Source: Ilyomonas sp965199845 (GTDB taxonomy: Bacteria; Bacteroidota; Bacteroidia; Chitinophagales; Chitinophagaceae). Taken from it: 64,000 bases of DNA. Each line of letters begins with the position of its first letter. The stretch's first letter is position 1. The notes under the pieces are model-generated. The model made no database searches, was not told where the DNA came from, and saw only the letters and a list, made by a program, of their open reading frames with translations. Below, in pieces: positions 20,201 through 29,241 of the stretch. Location: assembly GCA_965199845.1 (NCBI GenBank), contig CBDATZ010000024.1, forward strand, positions 330,008-394,007. Direction: 5' to 3'. The position numbers and the translations under genes are program-made.

Positions 20201-20490
20201 CCAGGGAAGCGGTTTCCGTTCGTTTACGTCCTATATTGATGACGAGTGTGGCGATGGTGGTTGGTATGATTCCGATGGCATCTGGTTTGGGCGAAGCCGG
20301 CGATCAATCGGCTCCGTTAGGTCGCGCGGTTATCGGCGGATTGATTGCTTCTACATTTGCCGCTTTGCTTGTTCTTCCGTTAGTATTTGCCTGGGTGCAA
20401 GGTAAAACAAGCACGCAATCTGTTTCGCTCGATCCGGAAGATAAAGAAAGCAAACATTATGTGGCTTCTTTGTATGAACCGCAGCATTAA
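17203..20490 (+). CDS. RND efflux permease (AcrB/CusA-like)
   Basis: 1095 residues, the usual size for RND pumps. It has 12 expected membrane helices with two large periplasmic loops (about 30-340 and 600-880). The fourth-helix region has G-I-L-V-D-E-S-T-V-T-I-E-N-I (about 397-410), with the acidic pair as D-E, which is nearer to metal/HAE3-like pumps than to the D-D of AcrB. G-x-x-x-S-x-x-x-L-L-V-T in the second half is also typical. It should drive proton-coupled export with the TolC duct and adaptor. The substrate is not deducible; both drugs and metals remain possible. Confidence 0.88.
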   Translation: MNLIRFALRKPITILVLVAGLFFFGIKAITTIKIDIFPNIDLPVIYISHPYGGLTPDQMEAYFGKNYVNLMLYVAGVKSIETKNIQGLTLMKLTFYEGTNMAQAAAEVTAFSNRAQTIFPPGTTPPFIIRFDASTLPVGQLIVSSPKRSNNELQDLANVYVRAGFSSIPGLVSPAPFGGNSRTILIKADPELLRSHNLTPDQLVAALRINNQTTPAGNVRIGDKSYFTPTNTTIKSVKDFENIPLFTGSVQNLYLKDVAKIEDGADITSGYVLVNGRRSVYLPITKSASASTWEVVQNLKKALPRFQALLPDDVKLNYEFDQSTYVINSVKSLLSEGAIGAILTGLMVLLFLGDPRGALIVILTIPTCIISGVLFLNLFGQTINIMTLSGLALAIGILVDESTVTIENIHQHLDMGKPKALAIWDACKEIAFSKLLILLCILAVFAPAFTMGGIPGSLFLPLALAIGFSMITSYFMAQTLVPVLANWMMKGHKKNREPASYKTSDDDKVFIESGIPKVSEKDTWQQRDLPQAHAGYKGKKINGFDRFRARFVRFMDRMLPRRKPIVLLYIIGALVLAAFFLNIIGRDVLPKSNAGQFQLRISDEDGTRIEKTERDVLKTLDVLYSIVGKENVSISSAMVGMHGSQFSTNPIYLFMAGPQDAVLQVALKEDYKVNMDDLKDEFRKRMKKAMPNVQMSFEPIELTDKILSQGSPTPIEVKVISKNKKQNEVYADKVIDKLKQISYLRDVKLGTAIHAPAIDIDIDRVRAAQLGTNVNDVSRSLVAATSSSRFTEKNIWIDPKLNLSYNVQVEVPVNEMTSVDDIKEIPVSPNAARPVLGDVASIKMDTIYGENDNIGALPVLSVTANLYKNDLGSAAKDVNAAIASIGELPKGITIETRGLTQVLTETLDSLQSGLLVAIVVIFLMLTANFQSFKVSLVVLCTVPAVLVGSLGLLLLTGSTLNLQSYMGMIMSVGVSISNSVLLVTNAEELRLKSGNALQAAREAVSVRLRPILMTSVAMVVGMIPMASGLGEAGDQSAPLGRAVIGGLIASTFAALLVLPLVFAWVQGKTSTQSVSLDPEDKESKHYVASLYEPQH

Positions 20491-20498
20491 ATAAAAAA

Positions 20499-20548
20499 TC
20501 AAGATACAAGGATCAAGTTTCAAGGATCAAGAATACAAGAGACAAGTG
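20499..20548. repeat. CAAGGATCAAG / AAGATACAAG repeat after the RND gene
   Basis: Short run of the repeat type seen at 17059-17165: AAGATACAAGG, ATCAAG, TTCAAGG, ATCAAG, ATACAAG, GACAAG. It lies in the spacer before the adaptor gene. Confidence 0.6.
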
Positions 20549-20641
20549 AAGCAGCGATATTGCGAATTTACATGAATAGCTTAACTGTTGCGCAGCATGG
20601 AATAATCACAACACTTGAAATCTCTTACTAATTATTTTACA

Positions 20642-21778
20642 ATGAAGAAGAACATATATATTTTTCTCTTCGCAGCGGGCACAGGCATGTTGCTTTTGCA
20701 AAGCTGTCATTCAGGAGAAAAAAACCAATTTTTAAAAGATACAACGGCAACACAACCTGCTACCGAAGTCATGCTTGTAAACAAAGGCAAGCTATCGTCT
20801 GAGGTTAAGATACCCGGCGAGTTGCAGGCATTTCAGCAGGTTGATTTATACGCCAAAGTAAGCAGTTATGTAAAACAATTACTTGTTGATGTGGGAAGCG
20901 AAGTAAAACAAGGACAATTATTAGCCACTATGGAAGCGCCTGAAATCAATTCGCAGTTATCAGCTTCTGAATCAAGATTAAAATCGTTTGAAGCGATTTA
21001 TATTGCCAGCAAATCCAATTATGACAGATTGATAGAAACCAGCAAAACGCCGGGCACCATTTCTCCCAACGATTTAGATTTAGCAAAGGCAAAGCAGAAC
21101 AGCGACCTGGCGCAATACCAGGCAGCCAAAGCTTCTTATAACGAGGTGATAAACAACCGCGATTATCTGCAGATTCGCGCACCTTTCAGCGGTGTTGTTT
21201 CTGCGCGTAATGTAAGCCAGGGCGCTTATGTAGGTCCGTCGGGCAAAGGTTCTGATCTTCCGATGTTTACTATACAAACGCAACAAAAGCTGAGGTTGAT
21301 TGTATCGGTTCCCGAAGCTTATACTTCTTATCTTACCGATAAAAGCGAAGTTAGTTTTTCGGTGGTTTCTATGCCAAATCAAACGTTTACGGCGCAGGTA
21401 AAACGACTGGCCGGCGCACTCGATCAACGCTTTCGTTCAGAACGCATAGAAATGGATGTGATGAACAACGATAAAAAATTATTGCCCGGCATGGTAGCTG
21501 AAATTAATATCCCGCTTCCGGGACGCGACAGCACTTTGCTTGTACCCGCAACAGCCATAGTTAGTTCTACCGAAAAAGTATATGTGGTAAAAGTAGTAAA
21601 TGGCAAAGCCGTTTGGGTGCCGGTTCAGCAAGGCAGAAAATCAAATACCGAAGCCGAAGTGTTTGGAAACCTTTCTGTCGGCGATACGATTATCGCCAAT
21701 GCAAATGAAGAATTACGAAACGGTATGACGATAGGTAAAACAACGCTTGTTGACAGCACCGACCAGGCATCGAACTGA
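20642..21778 (+). CDS. RND efflux periplasmic adaptor lipoprotein (HlyD/AcrA family)
   Basis: 378 residues from the ATG that precedes K-K-N-I-Y-I-F-L-F; a TTG at 20615 would add nine polar residues ahead of the signal and is less likely. The lipobox is L-L-Q-S-C (Cys22). The barrel-sandwich halves are V-D-L-Y-A-K-V-S-S-Y-V-K (about 70-81) and I-R-A-P-F-S-G-V-V-S-A-R-N-V-S-Q-G (about 178-194), with a coiled-coil hairpin between them. It links the RND pump to the TolC duct. Gene order TolC-RND-adaptor is common in Bacteroidota. Confidence 0.88.
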   Translation: MKKNIYIFLFAAGTGMLLLQSCHSGEKNQFLKDTTATQPATEVMLVNKGKLSSEVKIPGELQAFQQVDLYAKVSSYVKQLLVDVGSEVKQGQLLATMEAPEINSQLSASESRLKSFEAIYIASKSNYDRLIETSKTPGTISPNDLDLAKAKQNSDLAQYQAAKASYNEVINNRDYLQIRAPFSGVVSARNVSQGAYVGPSGKGSDLPMFTIQTQQKLRLIVSVPEAYTSYLTDKSEVSFSVVSMPNQTFTAQVKRLAGALDQRFRSERIEMDVMNNDKKLLPGMVAEINIPLPGRDSTLLVPATAIVSSTEKVYVVKVVNGKAVWVPVQQGRKSNTEAEVFGNLSVGDTIIANANEELRNGMTIGKTTLVDSTDQASN

Positions 21779-22042
21779 TAATTCTATATAACATCCGGTT
21801 ATAAATAATACGCCGTTCTATACTTATTCTTAACGTGTTGAGCGGCGAATTTGTTTTTAGTATTGAATGGATAAATCTTATTTATTCGTTGCCTGATTGT
21901 ATGAAAGATGATAAATCAAAAATTACAACCTGAATAATTTCGCCCGAAAACAAATGATAAAAAAAATATAAACACATAGCAGATTTGCGCATCTTCGCTT
22001 ACTTTACAATTTCCAAATTATAATTGTAATTGCTTGTTGACT

Positions 22043-25000
22043 ATGTTACGGTATTCACTACAAAAAAACGGGTTGTGTATTGCGTTTGTGTTGTTGTCTT
22101 TTTGTGGCCTATCACAACCAAAATCAACTTTATTTAAACTTCTTTCTCCGGCTCAAACCGGTATTACGTTCGATAACCAGCTTACCGAAAGCGATTCGTT
22201 AAACATCTTAAACCAGGCAAATATTTATAATGGCGGCGGTGTTGGTATCGGCGATTTTAATGGCGATGGTTTGATGGATATTTATTTCGCCGGCAATATG
22301 GTTTCTCATAAACTATATCTCAACAAAGGCAATCTGAAGTTTGATGACATTACAAAAACGGCTGGCGTTGAAGGCGATGGCAGATGGGGAACCGGCGTTT
22401 CTGTGGTTGATATTAATGCAGATGGTTTGCAGGATATTTATGTATCGTGTTCATTCAGGAAAGATAAGGACCAGCGCACAAATTTATTGTACATCAATCA
22501 AGGCAATAATAAAGATGGTATTCCCACTTTTAAAGAATCGGCGGCCGCGTATGGTCTGGCAGATACCGGCTTTAGCACACAGGCTTATTTCTTTGATTAT
22601 GATAAGGATGGCGACCTCGATATGTATCAAGTCACAAATGAATTATACGATCCGAAAACACCTATCAAATTTCGTCCGAAAGTAACGGATGGAAGTGCAA
22701 AAAACACAGATCGTTTATATCGAAACAATGGCGATGGTACTTTCACAAATGTGTCAAAACAAGCTGGCATTACAATAGAAGGTTGGGGACATGCGGCTTG
22801 CATAACCGACTTAAATAATGATGGTTGGCCGGACATTTATGTAGCTAACGATTTTGTATCAAACGACCTTTGTTTTATCAACAATCATGATGGCACATTT
22901 ACCGATCATTTAAAAGATTATTTCAAGCATACCGGCTGGAATGCGATGGGAACCGATGCGGTTGATATAAACAATGATGGACTGGTTGATTTCATATCAT
23001 TAGAAATGTTGCCGGAAGATAATCTTCGTAAAAAAAGAATGTTGAGCGGCAATGAATATTACAATTATACCAACGCGGCAAAGTTTGGTTATGAGCATCA
23101 ATATGTGCGCAATGTTTTACAAATAAACAGCGGAACAACGGCGAGCGGACATCCGGTATTTAATGATATAGGTTATATGGCCGGCGTGTATCAAACAGAC
23201 TGGAGCTGGTGCCCGCTGGTTGCCGATTTTGATAATGATGGCTTGCGTGATATGATTATTTCAAACGGTTTGCCGCGCGATGTAACCGATCTTGATTATG
23301 TAGATTATGGCAATGGATTAGGCGGTGCAAACACAACCGCAACAACTTATAAATTATCCATGACGGAACCGTTGCCTGTTGTAAAACTGGCAGATTATTC
23401 ATTCAAAAATATAAACGGATTTCTTTTTAAAAATACATCAACTGATTGGGGCTTTACACAACCTAATTTTTCTAACGGCGCTGTGTATGTTGATTTGGAT
23501 AATGATGGTGATCTTGATGTTGTTATTAACAGCATTAACGACACAGCTTTTATCTATCAAAACACATTGAATGATAATAAAGAAAAAGCGCAGCATTATC
23601 TTACCGTAGCCATAAAAGGTGTAGGTAAAAATACAGCCGGTTTTGGTGCGCATCTTACAGCTTATTTTGATAAGGGCAAGAAGTTGTATTACGAACATCA
23701 GCCGGCGCGCGGTTATCTTTCAACAGATGACGAAAGAGCACATTTTGGTATCGGAAATGCTTCGCAGATTGATTCGCTTTTTGTTCTTTGGCCGGATGGA
23801 AAACGGCAGTTGCTAACCAATATAAAATCTGATCAGCAAATCACTGTTTCGTATGCGGATGCCAGCAATGTACAGCCTGTAAAACCAGCTACGGATTCTG
23901 CAATTTTTATCAATGCGGCCAATAAATACGGCATTCATTACAAACCGAAAGAACGCGACTTTGTTGATTATGATATTCAGCCTTCCATGCCGCATAAGTT
24001 AAGTCAATACGGACCGGGTATTGCGGTTGGAGATATTGATGGCAATGGCTTTGATGATTTTTATATTGGCGGCTCATCCGGCAATCGCGGTGTATTTTTT
24101 ATGCAAAGTGCTGCAGGAAAATTCACTATAGATTCTACCCGTTTTATACACAAAGATGATGACTTGTACGAAGATATGGGCGCGCTCCTTTTTGATGCTG
24201 ACGGCGATAAAGATTTAGACTTATACTTGGTAAGCGGCAGCTTTGAAATTCCGCCTAATAATGAGATAAGTAATGACAGATTGTTCATCAATAACGGCAA
24301 AGGTAGATTCACCAAAAGCACAAACGCATTGCCGTTAGATTCTACAAATGGTTCCTGTGGTCGCGCCGCCGATTTTGATGGCGATGGCGACCTTGATTTG
24401 TTTGTTGGTGGTCGTGTTATATCAGGCGCTTATCCAACAGCACCGCGTAGTTTTATCTATCAAAATAATGGGGGGAAATTTACTGATGTAACAGAGAAAT
24501 ATTGCCCGCAATTATCAGGCATCGGAATGATAACCGATGCGTTATGGACAGACTTTGATAACGATGGAAAAGTTGATTTGGTGCTAACCGGCGAATGGAT
24601 GCCCGTTACTTTTTTAAAGAATACAGGCAATTCATTTGTTCCCATAAAAACAGGAATTGAAAACCATACCGGCTGGTGGAATAGCTTAGTGGCAGGCGAT
24701 TTTGATAATGATGGTGATATTGATTACATCGCAGGAAATTTAGGTTTGAATACCAATTACACCGCAACTCCGCAAGAGCCGCTAACCATTTACGCGAAAG
24801 ACTTTGATGGCAATGGTTTGCTCGACCCGCTGGTTTTTTGTTACATGAAAGCACCGGACGGAAGCCGCAAATCTTACCCGATGACAACCAAAGATGATTT
24901 GGCTAACCAGATGATTTCAGTAAGAAAAAAATATCCAACATTTAAGTCTTACGGCATGGCTTCTATGGATGATATGTGGAGTGCTAAGGACAAAGAAGGC

Positions 25001-25603
25001 GCGATGGTAATGACAGCCACTGATATGAAAACATCGTTTATCAGGAATGAAGGCGGCGGCAAATTTTCTATTCAGCCATTACCATTAGAAGCGCAGGAAG
25101 CGCCGGTGTATGGTATGCAATGCGAAGATATAAATGGCGATGGAAACTTAGATGTTTTGCTGGTAGGCAACGATTATGGAATGGAACCTTATAGCGGCAG
25201 GCACGATGCGTTTATGGGTTTGTATTTGCAAGGCGATGGCAAAGGAAATTTCACACCTGTCAACCTGCAAAAAAGCGGTTTTATCGTTGAAGGTGATGCC
25301 AAAGGATTAGCGACCATTCATACAGCTAAAAATGAAGATATTACCATCGCAACGCAAAATCAGGATAGCCTTATGGTGTATAGAAAAAATAAAGCAATAA
25401 ATCAAAATATCAGCAAATGGATTTCGTTACAACCTGAAGATTTTTCGGCTGACATTATTTATAAAAACGAAACGAAAAGACACCTTGAGTTTTATTATGG
25501 TTCTACGTTTTTATCACAATCATCGCGTAAACTTCCGGTTGAAAAAAATGCTTCAAAAATCATTATTACCAATTTCAAAGGTGTAAAAAGAGAAGTGTTA
25601 TGA
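22043..25603 (+). CDS. FG-GAP/VCBS repeat protein with ASPIC/UnbV domain (CRTAC1-like)
   Basis: 1186 residues from the ATG at 22043, with a signal peptide ending G-L-S-Q. Many FG-GAP calcium-type repeats are seen in both halves: G-D-F-N-G-D-G-L-M-D-I-Y, D-F-D-N-D-G-L-R-D, D-I-D-G-N-G-F-D-D-F and others, predicting beta-propellers. An ASPIC/UnbV segment lies at about 530-600 (G-K-N-T-A-G-F-G-A-H-L ... G-Y-L-S-T-D-D-E-R-A-H-F-G-I-G). Such large secreted proteins are common in Bacteroidota beside SusC/D and haloperoxidase-like genes; their role is uncertain. Its TGA overlaps the next ATG, so the two are coupled. Confidence 0.85.
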   Translation: MLRYSLQKNGLCIAFVLLSFCGLSQPKSTLFKLLSPAQTGITFDNQLTESDSLNILNQANIYNGGGVGIGDFNGDGLMDIYFAGNMVSHKLYLNKGNLKFDDITKTAGVEGDGRWGTGVSVVDINADGLQDIYVSCSFRKDKDQRTNLLYINQGNNKDGIPTFKESAAAYGLADTGFSTQAYFFDYDKDGDLDMYQVTNELYDPKTPIKFRPKVTDGSAKNTDRLYRNNGDGTFTNVSKQAGITIEGWGHAACITDLNNDGWPDIYVANDFVSNDLCFINNHDGTFTDHLKDYFKHTGWNAMGTDAVDINNDGLVDFISLEMLPEDNLRKKRMLSGNEYYNYTNAAKFGYEHQYVRNVLQINSGTTASGHPVFNDIGYMAGVYQTDWSWCPLVADFDNDGLRDMIISNGLPRDVTDLDYVDYGNGLGGANTTATTYKLSMTEPLPVVKLADYSFKNINGFLFKNTSTDWGFTQPNFSNGAVYVDLDNDGDLDVVINSINDTAFIYQNTLNDNKEKAQHYLTVAIKGVGKNTAGFGAHLTAYFDKGKKLYYEHQPARGYLSTDDERAHFGIGNASQIDSLFVLWPDGKRQLLTNIKSDQQITVSYADASNVQPVKPATDSAIFINAANKYGIHYKPKERDFVDYDIQPSMPHKLSQYGPGIAVGDIDGNGFDDFYIGGSSGNRGVFFMQSAAGKFTIDSTRFIHKDDDLYEDMGALLFDADGDKDLDLYLVSGSFEIPPNNEISNDRLFINNGKGRFTKSTNALPLDSTNGSCGRAADFDGDGDLDLFVGGRVISGAYPTAPRSFIYQNNGGKFTDVTEKYCPQLSGIGMITDALWTDFDNDGKVDLVLTGEWMPVTFLKNTGNSFVPIKTGIENHTGWWNSLVAGDFDNDGDIDYIAGNLGLNTNYTATPQEPLTIYAKDFDGNGLLDPLVFCYMKAPDGSRKSYPMTTKDDLANQMISVRKKYPTFKSYGMASMDDMWSAKDKEGAMVMTATDMKTSFIRNEGGGKFSIQPLPLEAQEAPVYGMQCEDINGDGNLDVLLVGNDYGMEPYSGRHDAFMGLYLQGDGKGNFTPVNLQKSGFIVEGDAKGLATIHTAKNEDITIATQNQDSLMVYRKNKAINQNISKWISLQPEDFSADIIYKNETKRHLEFYYGSTFLSQSSRKLPVEKNASKIIITNFKGVKREVL

Positions 25604-26944
25604 GGCAATGGTTTTTACTCGTATTATCGGTTGTCATTTTCTGTTTCTCCGGCTTTGCACAAACCACAAACTGGAAAGAAAAAACAGAACGGGCAGACTT
25701 TATTCATCGCGCAATAAAACAGGTAACGGATATAATGGTGTATGATATTTATTCGCCGCCGGTTGCCAGTCGCACGTACGCTTATATCACTGTTGCCGGT
25801 TATGAAGCGCTGCTTCCTTCCAATACAAATTATATTAGTTTAGCCGGGCAATTACACGGTCTTACGGCATTGCCAAAACCAGATACAACAAAAGAAATCA
25901 GTTACACATTAGCCGCCGTTCAGGCAATATTAACGACCGGAAAAAACTTTGTAATTTCTGAAGACCAGATAGATAGTTTCAAAACAAAAATAACAGCCGA
26001 ATTTAAAGCCACCGGAATGCCGCAGGCAGTGATGGATAGTTCTTTATCTTATGGTCAGCAAATAGCAAAAGCAATTATTGCCTGGGCAAGCAAAGATAAT
26101 TACAAACAAATTCGTGCGATGCCGCGATATGCCGTAAAAGAAGATGAAAACTCGTGGAAGCCAACACCACCGGCTTATATAAAAGCCATCGAGCCAAACT
26201 GGAATAAACTAAGAACCTTTGTTATGGATTCGGCAGCTCAGTTTAAACCCATACCAGCTTTGCCTTTTTCAAAAGATTCATCGAGCCGTTTTTACAAAGA
26301 AGCGTTGACTGTACATGATGCCGGAACCAATCAAACACCGGAACAAAATGAGATTGCGAACTTTTGGGATTGCAACCCGTTTAAGGTAAATGTAAAAGGT
26401 CATGTGATGTATGCGACAAAGAAAATTTCACCTAACGGACACTGGGTAAACATCACACATCTTGCCTGCGATAAAGTGGCTGCAACGCCAATACAATCAG
26501 CCGAAGCGTATGCTTGTTTATCTATCGCGTTAGCCGATTGTTTTATCAGTTGCTGGGATGAAAAATATCGCAGTATCGTAATTCGTCCGGAGACGTATAT
26601 CAATAAATACATAGATATTAACTGGGTGCCAACTTTGCAAACGCCGCCTTTCCCCGAATATACCAGCGGGCACAGTGTTGTATCAGCGGCAGCGGCGGTT
26701 GTTCTCTCTAAATTATTGGGTGATAATTTTTCTTATGATGATTCTACCGAGAATGAATTTAATTTACCCATACGCCATTTTACGTCATTCAAACAAGCGG
26801 CTCAGGAAGCGGCGATCAGTCGTTTTTATGGCGGCATTCATTACATGCCGGCTATCAATAATGGTTTTGATTGAAGGTGAGAAAATCGGAGAGTTTGTAA
26901 CCAAGAAATTAAAGATGAGAAAAGATGAAGTGACGATGAAGTAA
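25600..26944 (+). pseudogene. Vanadium-dependent haloperoxidase/PAP2-like protein, frameshifted near the 3' end
   Basis: Secreted PAP2-superfamily protein: signal peptide ending G-F-A-Q, then a helical body with the haloperoxidase-type active-site strings P-P-F-P-E-Y-T-S-G-H-S-V-V-S-A (about 350-364) and S-R-F-Y-G-G-I-H-Y (about 408-416). The reading frame stops at 26872-26874 after N-N-G-F-D. Removing one T at 26871-26872 restores E-G-E-K-I-G-E-F-V-T-K-K-L, the usual family end, and carries the frame to the TAA at 26942-26944. As written, only the last 23 residues or so are lost, so it could still work. The start is coupled to the upstream gene (ATGA). Confidence 0.75.
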
Positions 26945-27003
26945 AGTTGCTTATCGTAATAAAACCGCAACCAATATCTTTACTTTTTACTAACGATACA
27001 TAT

Positions 27004-27943
27004 ATGAATCGCAGGCAAAGCATTTCTGTTTTATCTTCTTTAGCCATCTCTCCGGCTTTATTACAAAACCTTCCTTTACAGGATAAATCAGCAAAGGAAA
27101 CAAATCAAAAATATACGGCTTACCTGATGGCTCATTTTATGGAGAACGATCAGAAATTGTATTATGCGTATAGCCGCAATGCACAAGACTGGACCGCTTT
27201 AAACAAGCGAAAATTTGTGCTGGATGCTAAAGTTGATTTGCGCGATCCATACATTGCGAGAGTAAACGATACTTTTCATTTGGCGCATACGCATGGCTGG
27301 GATCATACCGATATTTTCACTGGCAATCGAAAGATTTAATCCATTGGGAAGGCGGATCAATACAAGTAGTAAGTGATGAAAAAAGCGAGCCTGGGCACCG
27401 GAGTTTGTGTATGATGAAAACGAAAAATTATTCTATGTTTTTTGGGCATCGCAAATAGATAACCGTAACGTAATTCATTACACTACAACAAAAGACTGGA
27501 CTGATATTTCGCCTGATAAATCAAGCATTTATTTTGATTTGGGAATGGATGATATTGACTTAACCATCACGCATTACAAAGGCATGTATTATGCCTTTCA
27601 CAAGCCCGGAAGTTTGGAAGATAATATGAGTATTGGTATGATGATTTCACCAACACTAAACCCAAAAAATAAAGGTTTTGCTTTTGGTAAAGGCAAGAGT
27701 AAAGAACTGTTATCTGGTGTTGTAAAACCGATTGAAGGACCGGAAATTATTAAGCTGATTGACGAAGACAAATGGTTTGTATATGCAGACCCATTCTTTA
27801 ATAATTTTATGGCGTGGGAAACCACAGATTTTAGCCATTTTAAAAAGATTCCGGTTAGTGCGCCGCGCGGTTCAAAACATTGCAGCCTGTTGCCAATTAC
27901 AGAAGATGAACTGAATTTGCTGCTTCAAACTTATCCTGTTTAA
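27004..27943 (+). pseudogene. GH43-like five-bladed propeller glycosidase, broken by two one-base deletions
   Basis: One gene split into two open parts (to about 27339, and from about 27390). Adding one base at 27320/27321 and one at 27388/27389 gives a continuous protein of about 312 residues: ...D-I-F-T-W-Q-S-K-D-L-I-H-W ... S-E-A-W-A-P-E-F-V-Y-D. The rebuilt sequence is that of a GH43/GH32-type propeller: D-L-R-D-P-Y-I (likely base region), W-x-x-K-D-L-I-H-W, W-A-P-E-F and G-P-E-I-I (likely acid region). The N-terminus looks like a Tat- or Sec-type leader (N-R-R-Q-S-I-S-V-L-S-S-L). Specificity is not readable. The stops are real in this sequence; whether they are in the organism is unknown. 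Confidence 0.75.
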
Positions 27944-27964
27944 AATCATTTTATATTACCTTTT

Positions 27965-29029
27965 ATGAAGAAAATAATTGCCTTTGTTATATTGCTGTTT
28001 ATCGTAAAATTCTCGTTTGCTCAAACTGCAAAAAACAATTTCAAACAACACGTTGATGTGATTTATAAAAATATATACAGCCAGTTTTATGAAGAAAAAA
28101 CAGGCTTGTATTATGAAACAAATGACAGCAGCAAGAACGAACATCCGCACTCTTTTTTATGGCCGCTTTGTGCTTTGATACAAGCTTCCAACGAAGTTGA
28201 TGCAACAGGTAAAAAGAACACAATGCAACCCGTTATAAAAGCCATTCAGCAATATTATAGCGACAGGCTGCCGGCGCCAGGTTATCAGGCTTATGTAACA
28301 AAAGAAAAGCGTGATACGCGTTTTTACGACGATAACCAATGGATTGCGATTGCTGATTTGGATGCTTATAACAGAACGCACGACAAGAAATATTTAGAAG
28401 ATGGCAAATTGATTTATCGTTTTATGATGACAGGTTTTGATACGCTTTCCGGCGGCGGATTGTATTGGGAGGAAGATCATAAAACGAGCAAGAACACATG
28501 CAGCAACGGACCAGCGGTTTTGATTGCTTTACAGCTTTATAAAATAACGAAAGAAAAGTCTTATTTAGATACGGCTTTGCTGTTATACAATTGGGCAAAC
28601 CAACATTTACAATCGCCGGAAGGTTTGTATTATGATGCTATTAAAATTCCTTCTTTACACGTTGATTCGGCGCTTTATACATACAATACCGGAACGATGC
28701 TGCAATCAAATGCATTGTTGTATGATATTACAAAAGACAAGAAATATTTAGATGAAGCGGAACGCATTGCATCAGCGGCAAAAACCCGTTTTTATAAGAA
28801 CAATAAACTGCCGGGCAACTATTGGTTTAATGCTGTATTGTTAAGAGGTTTTGTTGAGTTGTATTTTATCAATCACACCAAACAACAACTGCAGTTTTTT
28901 ATTGATGAAGCAAACAGAGTTTGGAAAGATGAAAGAGATGAAAATAATTTGTTGGGAGAAAAGAAAATAAAGTCTTTAATAGATCAATCTGCGATGATGG
29001 AAATTTATGCAAGATTGAGTGCTTTATAA
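27965..29029 (+). CDS. GH76-family (alpha-1,6-mannanase-like) secreted glycosidase
   Basis: 354 residues with a signal peptide (about 1-20, ending S-F-A-Q). The (alpha/alpha)6 barrel shows the adjacent catalytic-type aspartates F-Y-D-D-N-Q-W (Asp122-Asp123), then G-G-G-L-Y-W (about 160-165) and C-S-N-G-P, as in GH76 enzymes that cut alpha-1,6-mannan. Repeated helical hairpins with (K)YL(D/E) patterns (K-Y-L-E-D-G, S-Y-L-D-T, K-Y-L-D-E-A) fit the fold. It follows the GH43-like gene by about 20 bases and ends before a bidirectional terminator. Substrate specificity is inferred from family only. Confidence 0.82.
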   Translation: MKKIIAFVILLFIVKFSFAQTAKNNFKQHVDVIYKNIYSQFYEEKTGLYYETNDSSKNEHPHSFLWPLCALIQASNEVDATGKKNTMQPVIKAIQQYYSDRLPAPGYQAYVTKEKRDTRFYDDNQWIAIADLDAYNRTHDKKYLEDGKLIYRFMMTGFDTLSGGGLYWEEDHKTSKNTCSNGPAVLIALQLYKITKEKSYLDTALLLYNWANQHLQSPEGLYYDAIKIPSLHVDSALYTYNTGTMLQSNALLYDITKDKKYLDEAERIASAAKTRFYKNNKLPGNYWFNAVLLRGFVELYFINHTKQQLQFFIDEANRVWKDERDENNLLGEKKIKSLIDQSAMMEIYARLSAL

Positions 29030-29106
29030 TATTTGCCACGAAGACACGAAAGCACAAAGGAAATCCTGTTTCATAATGTATTGAAAGATCAATTAATTTA
29101 TGAACG

Positions 29107-29170
29107 CTGAACGGAGCGTCGCAACGATGTTCAACCGGAGTTATTAACGCTGGTAACATAACTTGTATTT
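29107..29170 (+). repeat. Interspersed repeat, copy A (GGAGCGTCGCAA...CCGGAGTT...ACGCTGGTAACATAA)
   Basis: About 65 bases sharing with copy B (34995-35060) the blocks GAACGGAGCGTCGCAA, TCAACCGGAGTT and ACGCTGGTAACATAA, then TTGTATT. AGCGT and ACGCT can pair to form a stem. It lies between convergent genes, just before a terminator hairpin. Confidence 0.75.
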
Positions 29171-29176
29171 CATAAA

Positions 29177-29204
29177 AAAACGCAGATAAGACTATCCGCG
29201 TTTT
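29177..29204. terminator. Bidirectional terminator between GH76 and GH43 genes
   Basis: AAAACGC-A-GATA, loop AGAC, TATC-C-GCGTTTT: an 11-bp stem with one A/C mismatch and A/T tails on both sides. It sits between two convergent genes and can serve both. Confidence 0.75.
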
Positions 29205-29241
29205 AAAACTAACTGCTTGTGAAAAGTTTATATTGATGTTG

